64,000 bases of DNA. It comes from Pseudomonas sp. MYb327 (GTDB lineage: Bacteria; Pseudomonadota; Gammaproteobacteria; Pseudomonadales; Pseudomonadaceae). Of this stretch, positions 8,610 to 20,457 are shown one piece after another. The notes beneath the pieces are model-generated. The model searched no databases and was not told the DNA's origin. It saw nothing but the letters and a program-made list of their open reading frames with translations. The stretch is taken from assembly GCF_040438925.1 (NCBI RefSeq), contig NZ_CP159258.1, positions 2,122,001 to 2,186,000 of the forward strand, written 5' to 3'. Each line of letters begins with the position of its first letter. The first letter of the stretch is position 1. A program made the translations under genes and the position numbers.

Positions 8610-10286
8610 TCATTTGCTCGGCGGCCCTTGCATATCCATCGGTGCGGCGTTAACCGGACGACCGCGAATCAGCGATTCCGGATGGCGGCCAAGGTAATCC
8701 GCCAGGTCACGCAAGGAACGCGAGGTGCGACCGAGTTCGTCCATGGTCTGCCCGAGTTTTTCCCGCTGCGGAGAGTCTTCGGCCAGGGTCGAGTTGGCCG
8801 ATTGCAGGGTCGTATTGGCCGATTGCAAGGTCTTGCTCACATCCGTCAGGGTGGTTGTCACGCCAGGCAGTGTCTTGGCATTGAATTGCACCAGGCCTTT
8901 GCGCAGTTCGACGAGGTTGCTGTCCAGATTGCCGGCAATGCGCTCGATTGGCAGTTGATTGATCTTGTTGACCATGGCCTCGAGTTTTTCCTGCAATTGT
9001 TCGAGGCTGCCTGGAACGGTCGGAATACTGACCGGACGGGCGCTTTGATCAAACACGACTTTCTCTGCTTTAGGGTAGAAGTCGAGGGAAATGTACAGCT
9101 GGCCTGTCAGGAGATTGCCGGTGCGAGCCTGAGCGCGCAGCCCATTGTCGATAAAGGTGCCGATCACGCGTACGGCGGCGGCTTCATCGTTTGGATCGTG
9201 ATTAAGTGTCTGGAGCATTTTCGTATGTGCACGGCCCAAGCGCTGCGGATAAATCATGATGCCGACGTTGACCGGGAAGGTGCGTTTTTTCGCGTCGAAA
9301 TCCAGATTGACCGACACCACTTTGCCGATTTCGATGCCGAGAAATTCCACTGGGGCATCCACTTTGAGCCCGCGCAAGGCCTGGTCGAAACGCAAGGTCA
9401 TAAACTGTCCCTTGCCACTCGGTGGGGCGAGGGCGGTTTGCTGGTCCTCGAACAGTTCGTAGGCATACTCCTCCGGGGCTGGTTTGTCGTCGGGGCTGTA
9501 TTCCGGCGCACGAAACGCAATGCCGCCCACCAGGATGGCAGACAAGGACTCGGTCTTGACCGCAAAGCCATTGGCGCCGACGTTCACGTCGATCCCGCTG
9601 GCGTTCCAGAATCGGGTGTTCTCGGTGACGTACTGATCATTCGGCGCGTGAATGAATAACTCGATGTTCACGCCTTTGCCATCGGGGTCCAGCGCGTAGG
9701 CCACAACCTGGCCGACGGGAATCTTGCGGTAGTAGACCGGCGAGCCGATATCCAGCGAGCCCAAGTCCTGGGTATGCAAAGTAAAACGTTTGCCTGGCTC
9801 GCCATAGGTGATGGCTGGCGGGTTTTCCAGGCCTTTGAAGTTCTTCGAACGAGCATTGTCCTGGCCGATATCGGCGCCGATGTAATCCCCTGACAGCAGC
9901 GTATCGATGCCCGATACCCCGCCAGCACCGATACGCGGCCTAACCACCCAGAATTGCGAGTCTTTGCGGGTAAAGCTTTCTGCCTGTTTCACCAGTTTTA
10001 TCGTCGCGTTCACGCTCTTCTGGTCGTTGCTCAGTGCCACGTCCGAGACATGGCCGATCACCACGTTGCGGTACTTGACCTCGGTTTTGTTGGCCGTCAA
10101 GCCATCACCGGTCTTGAAGGTTATGGTGATGGTCGGCCCTTCCTGCAAAATGCTGTGAACCACCAGCGATATCCCTACCAGTACCGCGACAATCGGCACG
10201 ATCCATACCAGTGAAACGCCAAAACGGCTGGTCTTGATCGGAGCCTGTCCAGGGGGCAATGGCCCGTTAGTGGCTTGTGACTTCAT
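8610..10286 (-). CDS. pqiB: Intermembrane transport protein PqiB (MCE family)
   Basis: A 558-residue inner-membrane-anchored protein. One N-terminal transmembrane helix (VSLVWIVPIVAVLVGISLVV) is followed by three MCE domains beginning near residues 50, 165 and 295. A long C-terminal helical region (LEQLQEKLEAMVNKINQL, then repeated LQSANTTL units) matches the coiled-coil needle of PqiB. The family forms a hexameric tunnel for lipids between the membranes. AGGAGG precedes the ATG. It overlaps the end of the upstream pqiA gene by 20 bp, so the operon is tightly coupled. Confidence 0.93.
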   Translation of the reverse strand: MKSQATNGPLPPGQAPIKTSRFGVSLVWIVPIVAVLVGISLVVHSILQEGPTITITFKTGDGLTANKTEVKYRNVVIGHVSDVALSNDQKSVNATIKLVKQAESFTRKDSQFWVVRPRIGAGGVSGIDTLLSGDYIGADIGQDNARSKNFKGLENPPAITYGEPGKRFTLHTQDLGSLDIGSPVYYRKIPVGQVVAYALDPDGKGVNIELFIHAPNDQYVTENTRFWNASGIDVNVGANGFAVKTESLSAILVGGIAFRAPEYSPDDKPAPEEYAYELFEDQQTALAPPSGKGQFMTLRFDQALRGLKVDAPVEFLGIEIGKVVSVNLDFDAKKRTFPVNVGIMIYPQRLGRAHTKMLQTLNHDPNDEAAAVRVIGTFIDNGLRAQARTGNLLTGQLYISLDFYPKAEKVVFDQSARPVSIPTVPGSLEQLQEKLEAMVNKINQLPIERIAGNLDSNLVELRKGLVQFNAKTLPGVTTTLTDVSKTLQSANTTLQSANSTLAEDSPQREKLGQTMDELGRTSRSLRDLADYLGRHPESLIRGRPVNAAPMDMQGPPSK

Positions 10287-10932
10287 CCGTGACCTCCTCG
10301 TTTGGGTTATCCCTCGCTTTATCCGGTTTTTTATCCCAGATCAGTCGCGGGTCGAAACTCATCGCTGACAGCATGGTGAATACCACCACCAGGCCAAAAA
10401 AAAGAATGCCCGGGCGCGGTTCGATATCGGCCAGGGCTTGAAATTTCACCAGGGAAGCCACCAGAGCAACCACGATGACGTCGAGCATCGACCAATAACC
10501 GATAAGTTCGACGAACCGATACATTTGCGATCGTTGCCTGAGCGCCCACTGGCTGTCGCGTTGAACGGTCACCAGCAGTACCGTCAGGGCGGCGAACTTG
10601 ATGCCGGGTACCGCAATACTGGCGATGAAAATGATCAGGGCGATGTCCCAGGCGCCAGCCTCCCAGAACTCCAGCACGCCGCTCATGATCGTGCTGTCTG
10701 CACCGTTGCCGACCATCTTGGTGTTCATCACCGGTAACAGGTTGGCCGGGATGTAGAACACCAATGCGGTGATCATGTAGGCCCAGGTGCGGATCAACGA
10801 ATTGGTCTTGCGTCGATGCAACGGTGCGCCACAGCGCTCGCATTCGTGAGGGTCATTGGTCATGTCACAGACCATCTCGCAGCTGTGGCACAGGCACAGG
10901 TTCAGATCGCTGGCGACTGGAGGCGTTGTCAT
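10267..10932 (-). CDS. pqiA: Paraquat-inducible protein A, second half-protein
   Basis: A 221-residue inner-membrane protein with four predicted helices. Its N-terminus carries two Cys-x2-Cys pairs (CHSC and CERC), a zinc-ribbon-like or rubredoxin-like knuckle found in PqiA. The stretch ITALVFYIPANLLPVM is typical of the family. E. coli PqiA carries two such units in one chain of about 417 residues; here they are separate genes. The ATG at 10932 overlaps the upstream stop by 4 bp. It is probably the membrane partner of PqiB. Confidence 0.88.
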   Translation of the reverse strand: MTTPPVASDLNLCLCHSCEMVCDMTNDPHECERCGAPLHRRKTNSLIRTWAYMITALVFYIPANLLPVMNTKMVGNGADSTIMSGVLEFWEAGAWDIALIIFIASIAVPGIKFAALTVLLVTVQRDSQWALRQRSQMYRFVELIGYWSMLDVIVVALVASLVKFQALADIEPRPGILFFGLVVVFTMLSAMSFDPRLIWDKKPDKARDNPNEEVTDEVTSH

Positions 10933-11525
10933 AAGATGTCCCACAGTTCACGGATATCGCGTCCGGCAATGCGGATCATCATCAGGCTGAGGACGGCCAG
11001 GGCAAACAACCCTATGCCGGGCAGCACATCCAGCAACCCGGCGAGCTTGATGACCGCCACCATCGCCCCCAGCAGACACACTTCCAGCATGCTCCACGGC
11101 CTCAGGGCTTCCAGCCAGCGCATACAGAACTTGAAACCGGGCGAACGCTGGTTCTTGAGAGCGAAGGTCAAGACCCAGATCAGTAACAAGAGTTGGATGA
11201 TGGGCGCGATGATCATGGCGATCGCCGCCACCATCGCAATGAACGTGATCGGCCCGAGACTTAACGCCAGCACCGAATCCCACAACGTGGCGCTGTTTTT
11301 CAAGCCTTTGAGGCTGATGCTCATGACTGGATAGAAATTGGCGAAAATCCAGACCACCAAGGCGGTGAACGTCAATGCCAGCCGTTGCTCCACGGTCAGG
11401 CCGTTATACCGCTGAAGTACGCCGCCGCAGCGCGTACACAGGGTTTTCTGATGTTTGGCGAGCGTTACTTTTTCGTATACGCAGTCGCAGTGCTCGCAGA
11501 TGATCAGGTGATCCGTTATTGCCAT
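10929..11525 (-). CDS. pqiA: Paraquat-inducible protein A, first half-protein
   Basis: A 198-residue inner-membrane protein with N-terminal Cys pairs (CEHCDC and CTRC) and four helices, including FTALVVWIFANFYPVMSI. It matches the first PqiA domain. The longer frame to 11801 runs through a REP element and is not coding. The start at 11525 (MAITDHLIIC) is chosen on homology; the Shine-Dalgarno sequence is weak. It opens the pqi operon, so the promoter should lie in 11526-11637. Confidence 0.87.
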   Translation of the reverse strand: MAITDHLIICEHCDCVYEKVTLAKHQKTLCTRCGGVLQRYNGLTVEQRLALTFTALVVWIFANFYPVMSISLKGLKNSATLWDSVLALSLGPITFIAMVAAIAMIIAPIIQLLLLIWVLTFALKNQRSPGFKFCMRWLEALRPWSMLEVCLLGAMVAVIKLAGLLDVLPGIGLFALAVLSLMMIRIAGRDIRELWDIL

Positions 11526-11637
11526 AGGCCAGGCTCGATAGAGGGGCAGAATTGATGAGCACCCCCTCAATATAGAAGTGACTCGCAATTGAGCAAATCG
11601 AAAGGCTAAACAAAGAGATGGAAACGATCGGTAACTT

Positions 11638-11721
11638 TGTAGGAGCTGGCTTGCCAGCGAAGGCGGCCTTGAACATTGTGTTGTTCTTTCGGTCGCCATC
11701 GCTGGCAAGCCAGCTCCTGCA
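11638..11721. repeat. REP pair, GTAGGAGCTGGCTTGCCAGCGA class
   Basis: TGTAGGAGCTGGCTTGCCAGCGA and the facing TCGCTGGCAAGCCAGCTCCTGCA form a REPIN-like inverted pair. The right arm ends 6 bp from the stop of the amine oxidase gene. Confidence 0.85.
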
Positions 11722-11727
11722 GGGGGG

Positions 11728-14132
<2,405 letters not shown>

Positions 14133-14164
14133 TTATTGGGTTATCCCGATTTTTTCTGTCCGTA

Positions 14165-14253
14165 CTGTAGGAGCCGGCTTGCTGGCGATAGGCGCAATGC
14201 GGTGTATCAGGTACACCCCGCCGCGCCTATCGCCAGTTCAAGCCGGCTCCTAC
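14165..14253. repeat. REP pair, GTAGGAGCCGGCTTG class
   Basis: CTGTAGGAGCCGGCTTGCTGGCGATAGGCGC faces GCGCCTATCGCCAGTTCAAGCCGGCTCCTAC. The pair lies between the ligase and binding-protein genes, which share orientation, and could reduce read-through. Confidence 0.8.
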
Positions 14254-14273
14254 GGGGGGCATGTATGTTGTTA

Positions 14274-15632
14274 TTAGACGCTCAGCAACAGGAATTCCCG
14301 CTCCCACGAGCTGATCACGCGCTTGAAGTTCTCGTGTTCGGCGCGTTTCACCGCGACGTAGCCGCGCACGAACTTGTCGCCCAGGTAGCGGCCGATGGTG
14401 TCGCTCTCTTCCATCTGCGTCAGGGCGTCCTCGATGGTGATCGGCAGGCGCAGGTTGCGGCGTTCATAGGCGCGGCCCTGTACCGCAGCGCTCGGCTCGA
14501 TGCCTTCAACCATGCCGATGTAGCCGCACAACAGGCTGGCGGCGATGGCCAGGTACGGGTTGGCGTCGGCGCCCGGCAAGCGGTTTTCCACGCGCATGGC
14601 TTCCGGGCTGGAAGTCGGCACGCGCAGGCCGACGGTGCGGTTCTCTTCGCCCCACTCGACGTTGACCGGTGCCGAAGTGTCCGGCAGAAAGCGGCGGAAC
14701 GAGTTGACGTTCGGCGCGAACATCGGCAGCACTTTCGGGATGTACTTCTGCAAGCCGCCGATGTAGTGCAGGAACAGCGTGCTCATGCTGCCGTTTTCAT
14801 CAGCGAAAATCGGCTTGCCCGTAGCGATGTCGACCACACTCTGGTGAATGTGCATGGCGCTGCCCGGCTCATCGCCAATCGGCTTGGCCATGAAGGTCGC
14901 GGCGACGTTGTGCTTGAGCGCAGCCTCGCGCATGGTGCGTTTGAACACGGTGATCTGGTCGGCCAGGTCCAGCGCGTCGCCATGACGGAAGTTGATCTCC
15001 ATCTGCGCCGGGCCGTCTTCGTGGATCAGCGTGTCGAGGTCCAGGCCTTGCAGCTCGCACCAGTCGTAAACGTCCTCGAACAGCGGATCGAATTCGTTGG
15101 CGGCATCGATGGAGAACGACTGACGACCGCTTTCCGCACGGCCCGAACGGCCCATCGGCGCTTTCAATGGCAAGTCCGGGTCTTCACAGCGCTGGGTCAG
15201 GTAGAACTCCATTTCCGGCGCAACGATCGGCTTCCAGCCTTTGTCGGTGTACAACTGCAGCACTTTTTTCAGCACGTTGCGCGGCGACAGTTCGATCGGG
15301 TTACCGAACTTATCGAAGGTGTCGTGAATCACGATGGCAGTCGGCTCGATCGCCCATGGAACGACGTACACCGCATCGGCCACCGGCTTGCAGACCATGT
15401 CGATGTCGGCCGGGTCGAGCAGGTCGTAGTAGATGTCGTCGTCGACAAAGTCCCCGGTTACCGTTTGCAACAGCACACTTTCCGGCAGGCGCATGCCTCG
15501 CTCATGCAGGAACTTGTTGGTGGGTGCGATTTTGCCGCGTGCAATGCCGGTCAGGTCACTGACGACGCACTCGACTTCGGTAATCTTGTGATCTTTCAGC
15601 CACGTGAACAGCTGATCGAAAGGGGCATTCAT
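14274..15632 (-). CDS. Glutamine synthetase-like gamma-glutamylpolyamine ligase
   Basis: A 452-residue enzyme of the GlnA fold but of the PuuA/SpuI subclass, which uses ATP to join glutamate to a polyamine or other amine. Metal and nucleotide motifs are present (APEMEFYL, MEINFRHGDAL, SAMHIHQS, DANPYLAIAASL). Biosynthetic GlnA would have the adenylylation loop with a NLYDLP-type tyrosine, which I do not see. GAGG precedes the ATG. The first step of the gamma-glutamyl route would be followed by the oxidase at 11728. Gamma-glutamylation of ethanolamine is an alternative, given the EutR-like regulator next door. Confidence 0.85.
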   Translation of the reverse strand: MNAPFDQLFTWLKDHKITEVECVVSDLTGIARGKIAPTNKFLHERGMRLPESVLLQTVTGDFVDDDIYYDLLDPADIDMVCKPVADAVYVVPWAIEPTAIVIHDTFDKFGNPIELSPRNVLKKVLQLYTDKGWKPIVAPEMEFYLTQRCEDPDLPLKAPMGRSGRAESGRQSFSIDAANEFDPLFEDVYDWCELQGLDLDTLIHEDGPAQMEINFRHGDALDLADQITVFKRTMREAALKHNVAATFMAKPIGDEPGSAMHIHQSVVDIATGKPIFADENGSMSTLFLHYIGGLQKYIPKVLPMFAPNVNSFRRFLPDTSAPVNVEWGEENRTVGLRVPTSSPEAMRVENRLPGADANPYLAIAASLLCGYIGMVEGIEPSAAVQGRAYERRNLRLPITIEDALTQMEESDTIGRYLGDKFVRGYVAVKRAEHENFKRVISSWEREFLLLSV

Positions 15633-15763
15633 AAAGACCTCGTTATTGGTTTTGTTAACGCGGGAGAAAGCCGATTCGTCTGTAGGACACTTCCCCTGTG
15701 GCGCGTTGACGTCTATCTTGGGCGAGGCTCAACGTTCCATCTATCCACTTTAAGCAGCACAAA

Positions 15764-15782
15764 GCGCACCAAAAGAGTGCGC
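15764..15782. promoter_or_regulatory. Inverted repeat before the AraC gene
   Basis: GCGCAC-CAAAAGA-GTGCGC is a perfect 6-bp inverted repeat that ends 11 bp before the AraC-family start and lies in the divergent gap with the ligase gene. It may be an operator for the PuuR-like or AraC-like regulator of this module, or a small hairpin in the leader. Confidence 0.35.
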
Positions 15783-15793
15783 AAAGGTCGCCC

Positions 15794-16726
15794 ATGACAG
15801 TGTGTAATCCGCTCCAGGTTCAAGCGTTCAATACCGCCGATGTGGCCGAGCAAATCCGCGCCACACCGGGTTGGGTCCAGCATTACCAGCAGATGTCACC
15901 GGGGCATTTCGCCGGTCTGGTGCGCTATCTGGACTTGCAGGGTGTGGAGATTTACGAGGAACACATGAACACTCGGGTCGAGCAGAATTTCAGCGCGCCG
16001 CAAGGGTCGCTGGCGTTCTGTTTCGATCGCAGCGATAACGCGCTTTACGTGTTGAATGGCGAAAGCCGCAACATCTGGATCACCCCGGAGAACTACCAGG
16101 AAATCGCCGTGGTGTTCGGGCCGGAGTTTGTCCAGCGCCATGCGCTGGATGTCGCCAGGCTTGAGGGGCTGTTCATGGCGCCGCTCAATTCGCAGCAGAA
16201 CGCATTGTTCAGTCGCTGGCTCAGCGGCACGCTGACGCGCTTGTCGCAGACCTTCGACCCGCCGAGCCGCGAAGCACTGACTGAGCAATTGCTCGACGAT
16301 TGCCTGTTCATCCTCGACAACGCTTGTGTGTGCCTGGACCAGGGCGCCTTGCAGCGCCGGGCCGGGGAGCGAGCGATCATGAAACGGGTAGGGGAATGGG
16401 CGGCGGATACGCCGGAAGAGCACCTGAATTTGCTGGAGCTGTCACAGGTCGCCGGGGTCTCACTGCGCCAGTTGCAGCATGCGTTCAAGACCTACACCGG
16501 CATGGCGCCCACCCAATGGCTACGTTTGCGTCGACTCAACAGCGCCCGCCGCGAACTGCTCGGCAGCACACCAACGCAAACCACTGTCGCCGAGGTGGCG
16601 ATGCATTGGTCGTTCTGGCATTTGGGACGGTTTTCCAGCAGCTACCGCGCATTGTTCAAGGAGTTGCCGAGCGACACGTTGAAACGCGTGAGCGCCGCGC
16701 AACCGAATGGACGCGGACGGCGTTAG
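15794..16726 (+). CDS. AraC-family transcriptional regulator
   Basis: A 310-residue regulator. Residues about 1-200 form an effector-binding region without a clear match. The C-terminal hundred residues carry two helix-turn-helix motifs: LNLLELSQVAGVSLRQLQHAF, then TVAEVAMHWSFWHLGRFSSSYRALF. The domain order and the sequence around GMAPTQWLRLRRL resemble EutR, the ethanolamine regulator. It is divergent from the ligase gene and its stop overlaps the stop of the PuuR-like gene by 4 bp. It probably senses the amine used by this module. The inducer is not known. Confidence 0.85.
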   Translation: MTVCNPLQVQAFNTADVAEQIRATPGWVQHYQQMSPGHFAGLVRYLDLQGVEIYEEHMNTRVEQNFSAPQGSLAFCFDRSDNALYVLNGESRNIWITPENYQEIAVVFGPEFVQRHALDVARLEGLFMAPLNSQQNALFSRWLSGTLTRLSQTFDPPSREALTEQLLDDCLFILDNACVCLDQGALQRRAGERAIMKRVGEWAADTPEEHLNLLELSQVAGVSLRQLQHAFKTYTGMAPTQWLRLRRLNSARRELLGSTPTQTTVAEVAMHWSFWHLGRFSSSYRALFKELPSDTLKRVSAAQPNGRGRR

Positions 16727-17319
16727 AAGGTTGGTGGGGTGATCACCCAGATCACTACTGCATCGACGTCGCCGGGGTTGCCGTAGCGATGCGGTTCCTG
16801 GCTGGAGAAGCTGAAACTGTCGCCTTCGTTGAGCTGGAAGTAACGCTCGCCCACCCATAATTCGAAACTCCCCGAAAGCAGGTATCCGGCTTCTTCGCCT
16901 TCGTGGCTGTAGCTTTGCTGGCTGTAGGTGCCGGGCGGGAAACGCGAATGGAGCATTTCCAGTTGCTGGTTGGGTTGTGGAGTCAGTAACTGGTCGATGA
17001 TGCCGTCTTCGTAATGCACGCTCAGACGACTGTTCTTGCGCACGACAATGCCGTCGTCTTCGGGGGCGGTGACCGCTTCGCTGGCGAAGAACCACTGGAT
17101 GGTTACGCCGAGGGCGCGGGCGATGTTGAACAGCGCCGGAATCGACGGGTAGGCGAGGTTGCGCTCCAGTTGGCTGATGTAGCCGGCGGTGAGTTCGCTT
17201 TGTTGCGCCAGTTCCGCCAGGGTCATGCCCCGGCGTTTTCGCAGGCCGCGAATGCGCGTGCCGAGAAAGTGCGGTTCGGCGGCGCCGGTTGCGGTCTGGG
17301 TCTTGCTGTTATTGCTCAT
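16723..17319 (-). CDS. XRE-family regulator with cupin domain, PuuR-like
   Basis: A 198-residue cytoplasmic regulator. Residues about 20-75 are an HTH of the XRE type (GMTLAELAQQSELTAGYISQ). Residues about 115-190 form a small cupin barrel (GEEAGYLLSGSFELWVGERYF, then GDSFSFSSQEPHRYGNPG). This layout is that of PuuR, the repressor of gamma-glutamylputrescine degradation. Its position beside the ligase and oxidase supports that role. It converges on the AraC gene with a 4-bp overlap of the ends. Confidence 0.85.
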   Translation of the reverse strand: MSNNSKTQTATGAAEPHFLGTRIRGLRKRRGMTLAELAQQSELTAGYISQLERNLAYPSIPALFNIARALGVTIQWFFASEAVTAPEDDGIVVRKNSRLSVHYEDGIIDQLLTPQPNQQLEMLHSRFPPGTYSQQSYSHEGEEAGYLLSGSFELWVGERYFQLNEGDSFSFSSQEPHRYGNPGDVDAVVIWVITPPTF

Positions 17320-17351
17320 GGTGAGTTCCGAACCGGTCGAACATGAAACTC

Positions 17352-17450
17352 TGTAGGAGCTGGCTTGCCAGCGATGGACTCGACAACACCGCAGTTATCC
17401 GGTGAACACGCGTTTCGCTCACAAGCATCGCTGGCAAGCCAGCTCCTACA
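17352..17450. repeat. REP pair, GTAGGAGCTGGCTTGCCAGCGA class
   Basis: CTGTAGGAGCTGGCTTGCCAGCGATGG faces CATCGCTGGCAAGCCAGCTCCTACA across about 45 bp. It fills the gap between the PuuR-like gene and the end of the flavoprotein gene. Confidence 0.88.
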
Positions 17451-17482
17451 AGGTATTTGAAAGCCCCGGAGTATAAACAGGC

Positions 17483-19444
17483 TCAAAGCTCCCAGGCGAC
17501 TTTCAGCCCTTCATAAATCGCTTCTTCGGCGGTGCGCGGTGCAAGGCAATCGCCGATGCGCCGGAATTCCACCAATCCTTGCAACTCAGCGCCCAGGGTA
17601 TCCACCGGCTGATGCCCCTGGCACAACACCAGCGTATCGATATTTTCCAGCAGCATCGGTTCGCCACTGGCGGTGTGCTGCAGGTAGACGGTGTTGTCGT
17701 CGCAGCCGTACAAGCGCGCATAAGGCGTGATCGGGATGCCGAGTTTGTGTAACTCGCCGACCAGTTGATCACGCACGTATAGCGGCAGGTTTTCCCCGCA
17801 ATGGGTGCCGTTGACCGCCAGTTGCACTTGATGCCCGGCGCGGGTAAGGCGCTCGGCAATACCGGGGCCGATCCAGTCGCAACGCCAGTCGACCACCACC
17901 ACCGAGCGACCGATCTGTACCTCGTCGCGCAGGATTTGCCAGGCATCCACCACCTGCAATTCACCACCGCGTTCGAAGTTCGGCCAGTAAGGTTCGGCAC
18001 CCGTGGCGACGATCACCATGTCCGGTTTTTCCTGTTCCACCAATGCGCGGTCGACTCGGGTATTGCGCACCACACGTACGCCGGCCAATTCCATTTCCCG
18101 TTGCAGATTGGTGCTGGCACCGCCGAATTCGCTGCGGCGCGGCAGCAATTGCGCCAGCAGCACTTGCCCGCCAAGTTGTGAACTGGCTTCGTACAACGTC
18201 ACGTCGTGGCCACGTTGGGCTGCGACGGCGGCGGCTTTCATCCCGGCCGGACCACCGCCGGCAATCATGATGCGCTTGCGATGGGTCGTCGCTTGGCGCT
18301 GGCCGAAGATCAGCTCGCGGCCGGTTTCCGGGTGTTGGATACAGGAAATCGGCAAGCCCTTGTGAAAGTGTCCGATGCACGCCTGATTGCAAGCGATGCA
18401 GGCGCGCACATCTTCGACACGGCCGGTGTCGGTCTTGTTGGGCATCTGTGGATCGCAGATCAGCGCGCGGGTCATGCCGCACACATCGGCCTGACCGCGC
18501 GCCAGCATCAACTCGGCTTCCTGGGGCTGGTTGATGCGTCCGGTGACGAACAATGGAAGGGTCAACCCGGCCTTGAAGGTGCCAGCCTCCTTGGCCAGGT
18601 ACGCCGCTTCGATCGCCATCGGCGGCACGATGTGCACAGCACCGCCCAACGACGCCGAAGTGCCGGCGACGATGTGCACATAGTCGAGTTGTGGTTGCAG
18701 CGATTGCACGGCGGCCAGGGATTCGTCTTCGGTCAGGCCTTCGGGGTCACGTTCGTCAGCGGAAATGCGCAGGCCGATGATGAATTGTTCATCGGTCGCG
18801 GCGCGGATGGCGGCAATGATTTCGCGCAGGAAGCGCAGGCGCTGTTCCAGTTCGCCGTTGTAACCATCGGTACGGCGGTTGACCCGCGGATTGATGAACT
18901 GCGCCGGCAGGTAGCCGTGGCTGGCGACCACTTCGACGCCATCAATCCCGGCCTGATACAAGCGTCGGGCGGCGGCGGCATAACCCGCGACAATCTCGTC
19001 GATCATCGCTTGATCCAGCGCCCGTGGCATCACCCGGAAACGCTCGTTGGGCACCGCCGACGCGGAGTAGGCCACCGCCAGCAGGCCATCGCTAGACTCC
19101 ATGATTTCCCGCCCCGGATGAAACACTTGCGACAGCACCACGGTGCCGTGGGCATGGCAGGTTTGCGCGATTTTGCGGTAACCCTCGATGCAGGCGTCGT
19201 CGGTGGCCATCAGCACGTGGGAGGTATAGCGCGCGCTGTCATGCACGCCAGCCACCTGCAGCACGATCAGCCCGACACCGCCTTCGGCACGCGCCTGGTG
19301 ATAGGCGATCAGTTGCTCATTGACCAGGTTGTCGGTGGGCATCGAGGTGTCGTGACCACTGGACATGATGCGGTTCTTCAGGCGCTTGCCACGGATCTGC
19401 AACGGTTCGAACAGGTGTGCAAAGGCTGGGGTCGTGCTCGACAT
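17483..19444 (-). CDS. Old Yellow Enzyme-type flavoprotein with FeS and FAD domains
   Basis: A 653-residue multidomain reductase of the trimethylamine dehydrogenase / 2,4-dienoyl-CoA reductase family. Residues 1-340 form the FMN barrel (LFEPLQIRGKRLKNRIMSSG). A 4Fe-4S cluster site follows at CIACNQAC and a further Cys in GLPISC. The rest is an FAD/NAD(P) domain starting at MIAGGGPAGMKAAA. Such enzymes demethylate N-methylated amines or amino acids or reduce enoyl-CoA. The N-terminal SGHDTSM replaces the usual PMTR motif, which speaks for a demethylase rather than a dienoyl-CoA reductase. It is divergent from the aldolase gene. The substrate is unknown. Confidence 0.85.
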   Translation of the reverse strand: MSSTTPAFAHLFEPLQIRGKRLKNRIMSSGHDTSMPTDNLVNEQLIAYHQARAEGGVGLIVLQVAGVHDSARYTSHVLMATDDACIEGYRKIAQTCHAHGTVVLSQVFHPGREIMESSDGLLAVAYSASAVPNERFRVMPRALDQAMIDEIVAGYAAAARRLYQAGIDGVEVVASHGYLPAQFINPRVNRRTDGYNGELEQRLRFLREIIAAIRAATDEQFIIGLRISADERDPEGLTEDESLAAVQSLQPQLDYVHIVAGTSASLGGAVHIVPPMAIEAAYLAKEAGTFKAGLTLPLFVTGRINQPQEAELMLARGQADVCGMTRALICDPQMPNKTDTGRVEDVRACIACNQACIGHFHKGLPISCIQHPETGRELIFGQRQATTHRKRIMIAGGGPAGMKAAAVAAQRGHDVTLYEASSQLGGQVLLAQLLPRRSEFGGASTNLQREMELAGVRVVRNTRVDRALVEQEKPDMVIVATGAEPYWPNFERGGELQVVDAWQILRDEVQIGRSVVVVDWRCDWIGPGIAERLTRAGHQVQLAVNGTHCGENLPLYVRDQLVGELHKLGIPITPYARLYGCDDNTVYLQHTASGEPMLLENIDTLVLCQGHQPVDTLGAELQGLVEFRRIGDCLAPRTAEEAIYEGLKVAWEL

Positions 19445-19524
19445 GGGGCGGATACTCCGGGCGGGCTGAAGCCGAAAGACGGGGTTTCGGCGTTGTTATT
19501 ATTGTTCTATAGAAATTTACCCGC

Positions 19525-19551
19525 AGTAAAAAATCAACTTGTTTTTTTACT
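19525..19551. promoter_or_regulatory. AT-rich inverted repeat in a divergent promoter
   Basis: AGTAAAAAA and TTTTTTACT are perfect 9-bp arms with a 9-bp spacer. A further TTTAC half-site at 19516 makes TTTAC-CCGCA-GTAAA with the left arm. The site lies in the 197-bp gap between the divergent flavoprotein and aldolase genes, so a shared operator is likely. The BetI-like regulator at 20706 is a candidate ligand. Confidence 0.45.
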
Positions 19552-19641
19552 ATCGGTTGGACTAGCGTGATTCGGTCGCTGGACGATTTAACGGGCCAGC
19601 CTTAATGTCTGCGCAGCCGATCAGCCTGGAGAATTACAACA

Positions 19642-20427
19642 ATGAACGAGATCGCCACCCACCTGACTGCGCGCAGCGCCACCGAACAGCGCCTGCGTGA
19701 AGAACTGGCGGCCTGTTATCGCTTGATTGCGCATTTCCGCATGACCGACCTAATTTTTACCCACATCTCGATGCGTATTCCGGGGCCGGAACATCATTTT
19801 CTGATCAATCCGTATGGGTTGATGTTCGAGGAAATCACCGCTTCGAATCTGGTGAAGATCGACCTGAATGGCCACGCAGTGGAACCGTCGCAGAATCCAG
19901 TGAACCCGGCCGGTTTTGTCATTCACAGTGCCATTCACGGTGCCCGTGAAGATGCGCAATGCGTGTTGCACACTCACACCAAATCTGGCTGTGCCGTCGC
20001 CGCGTTGAAGTGCGGTTTGTTGCCGGTGAATCAAATTTCCATGGAGTTCTACGGTCGGGTCGCTTACCACGACTACGAAGGCGTGGCGCTGGACATGAGT
20101 GAACAACAGCGGCTGGTGCAGGACCTGGGCGACAAACCGGTGCTGATGTTGCGCAACCACGGGTTGCTGACGGTTGGCGAAACCGTGAGCCAGGCGTTTT
20201 TGCGCATGTATTACCTGGAGAAGGCTTGTGAAATCCAACTGGCCGCGCAAGCTGCCGGCGAGTTGGTGCTGCCATCCCAAGAGGTTTGCGCGCACACCGA
20301 GCGCCAGTTCAACGATCCAGGGCGGCCGCTGGATGACGGTGAGCTCAGCGATCCGGATGCCATGCAGTTGGCGTGGGCGGCGATGTTGCGGTTGCTGGAA
20401 AGGGTGGCGCCGGGGTATCGGGACTGA
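19642..20427 (+). CDS. Class II aldolase/adducin family protein
   Basis: A 261-residue cytoplasmic protein of the class II aldolase/adducin fold. The metal site shows HTHTKSG near residue 112 and a later RNHGLLTVG near residue 172. The acidic residue expected after the first helix is present. GGAG lies ahead of the ATG. Family members cleave or decarboxylate sugar or hydroxy-acid substrates with a divalent metal; others have no known reaction. It is divergent from the flavoprotein gene and followed by a TetR regulator, so the three may form one unknown catabolic unit. Confidence 0.85.
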   Translation: MNEIATHLTARSATEQRLREELAACYRLIAHFRMTDLIFTHISMRIPGPEHHFLINPYGLMFEEITASNLVKIDLNGHAVEPSQNPVNPAGFVIHSAIHGAREDAQCVLHTHTKSGCAVAALKCGLLPVNQISMEFYGRVAYHDYEGVALDMSEQQRLVQDLGDKPVLMLRNHGLLTVGETVSQAFLRMYYLEKACEIQLAAQAAGELVLPSQEVCAHTERQFNDPGRPLDDGELSDPDAMQLAWAAMLRLLERVAPGYRD

Positions 20428-20457
20428 CCGGAGCCCTGTGTTGAGTCGGCTGACGCC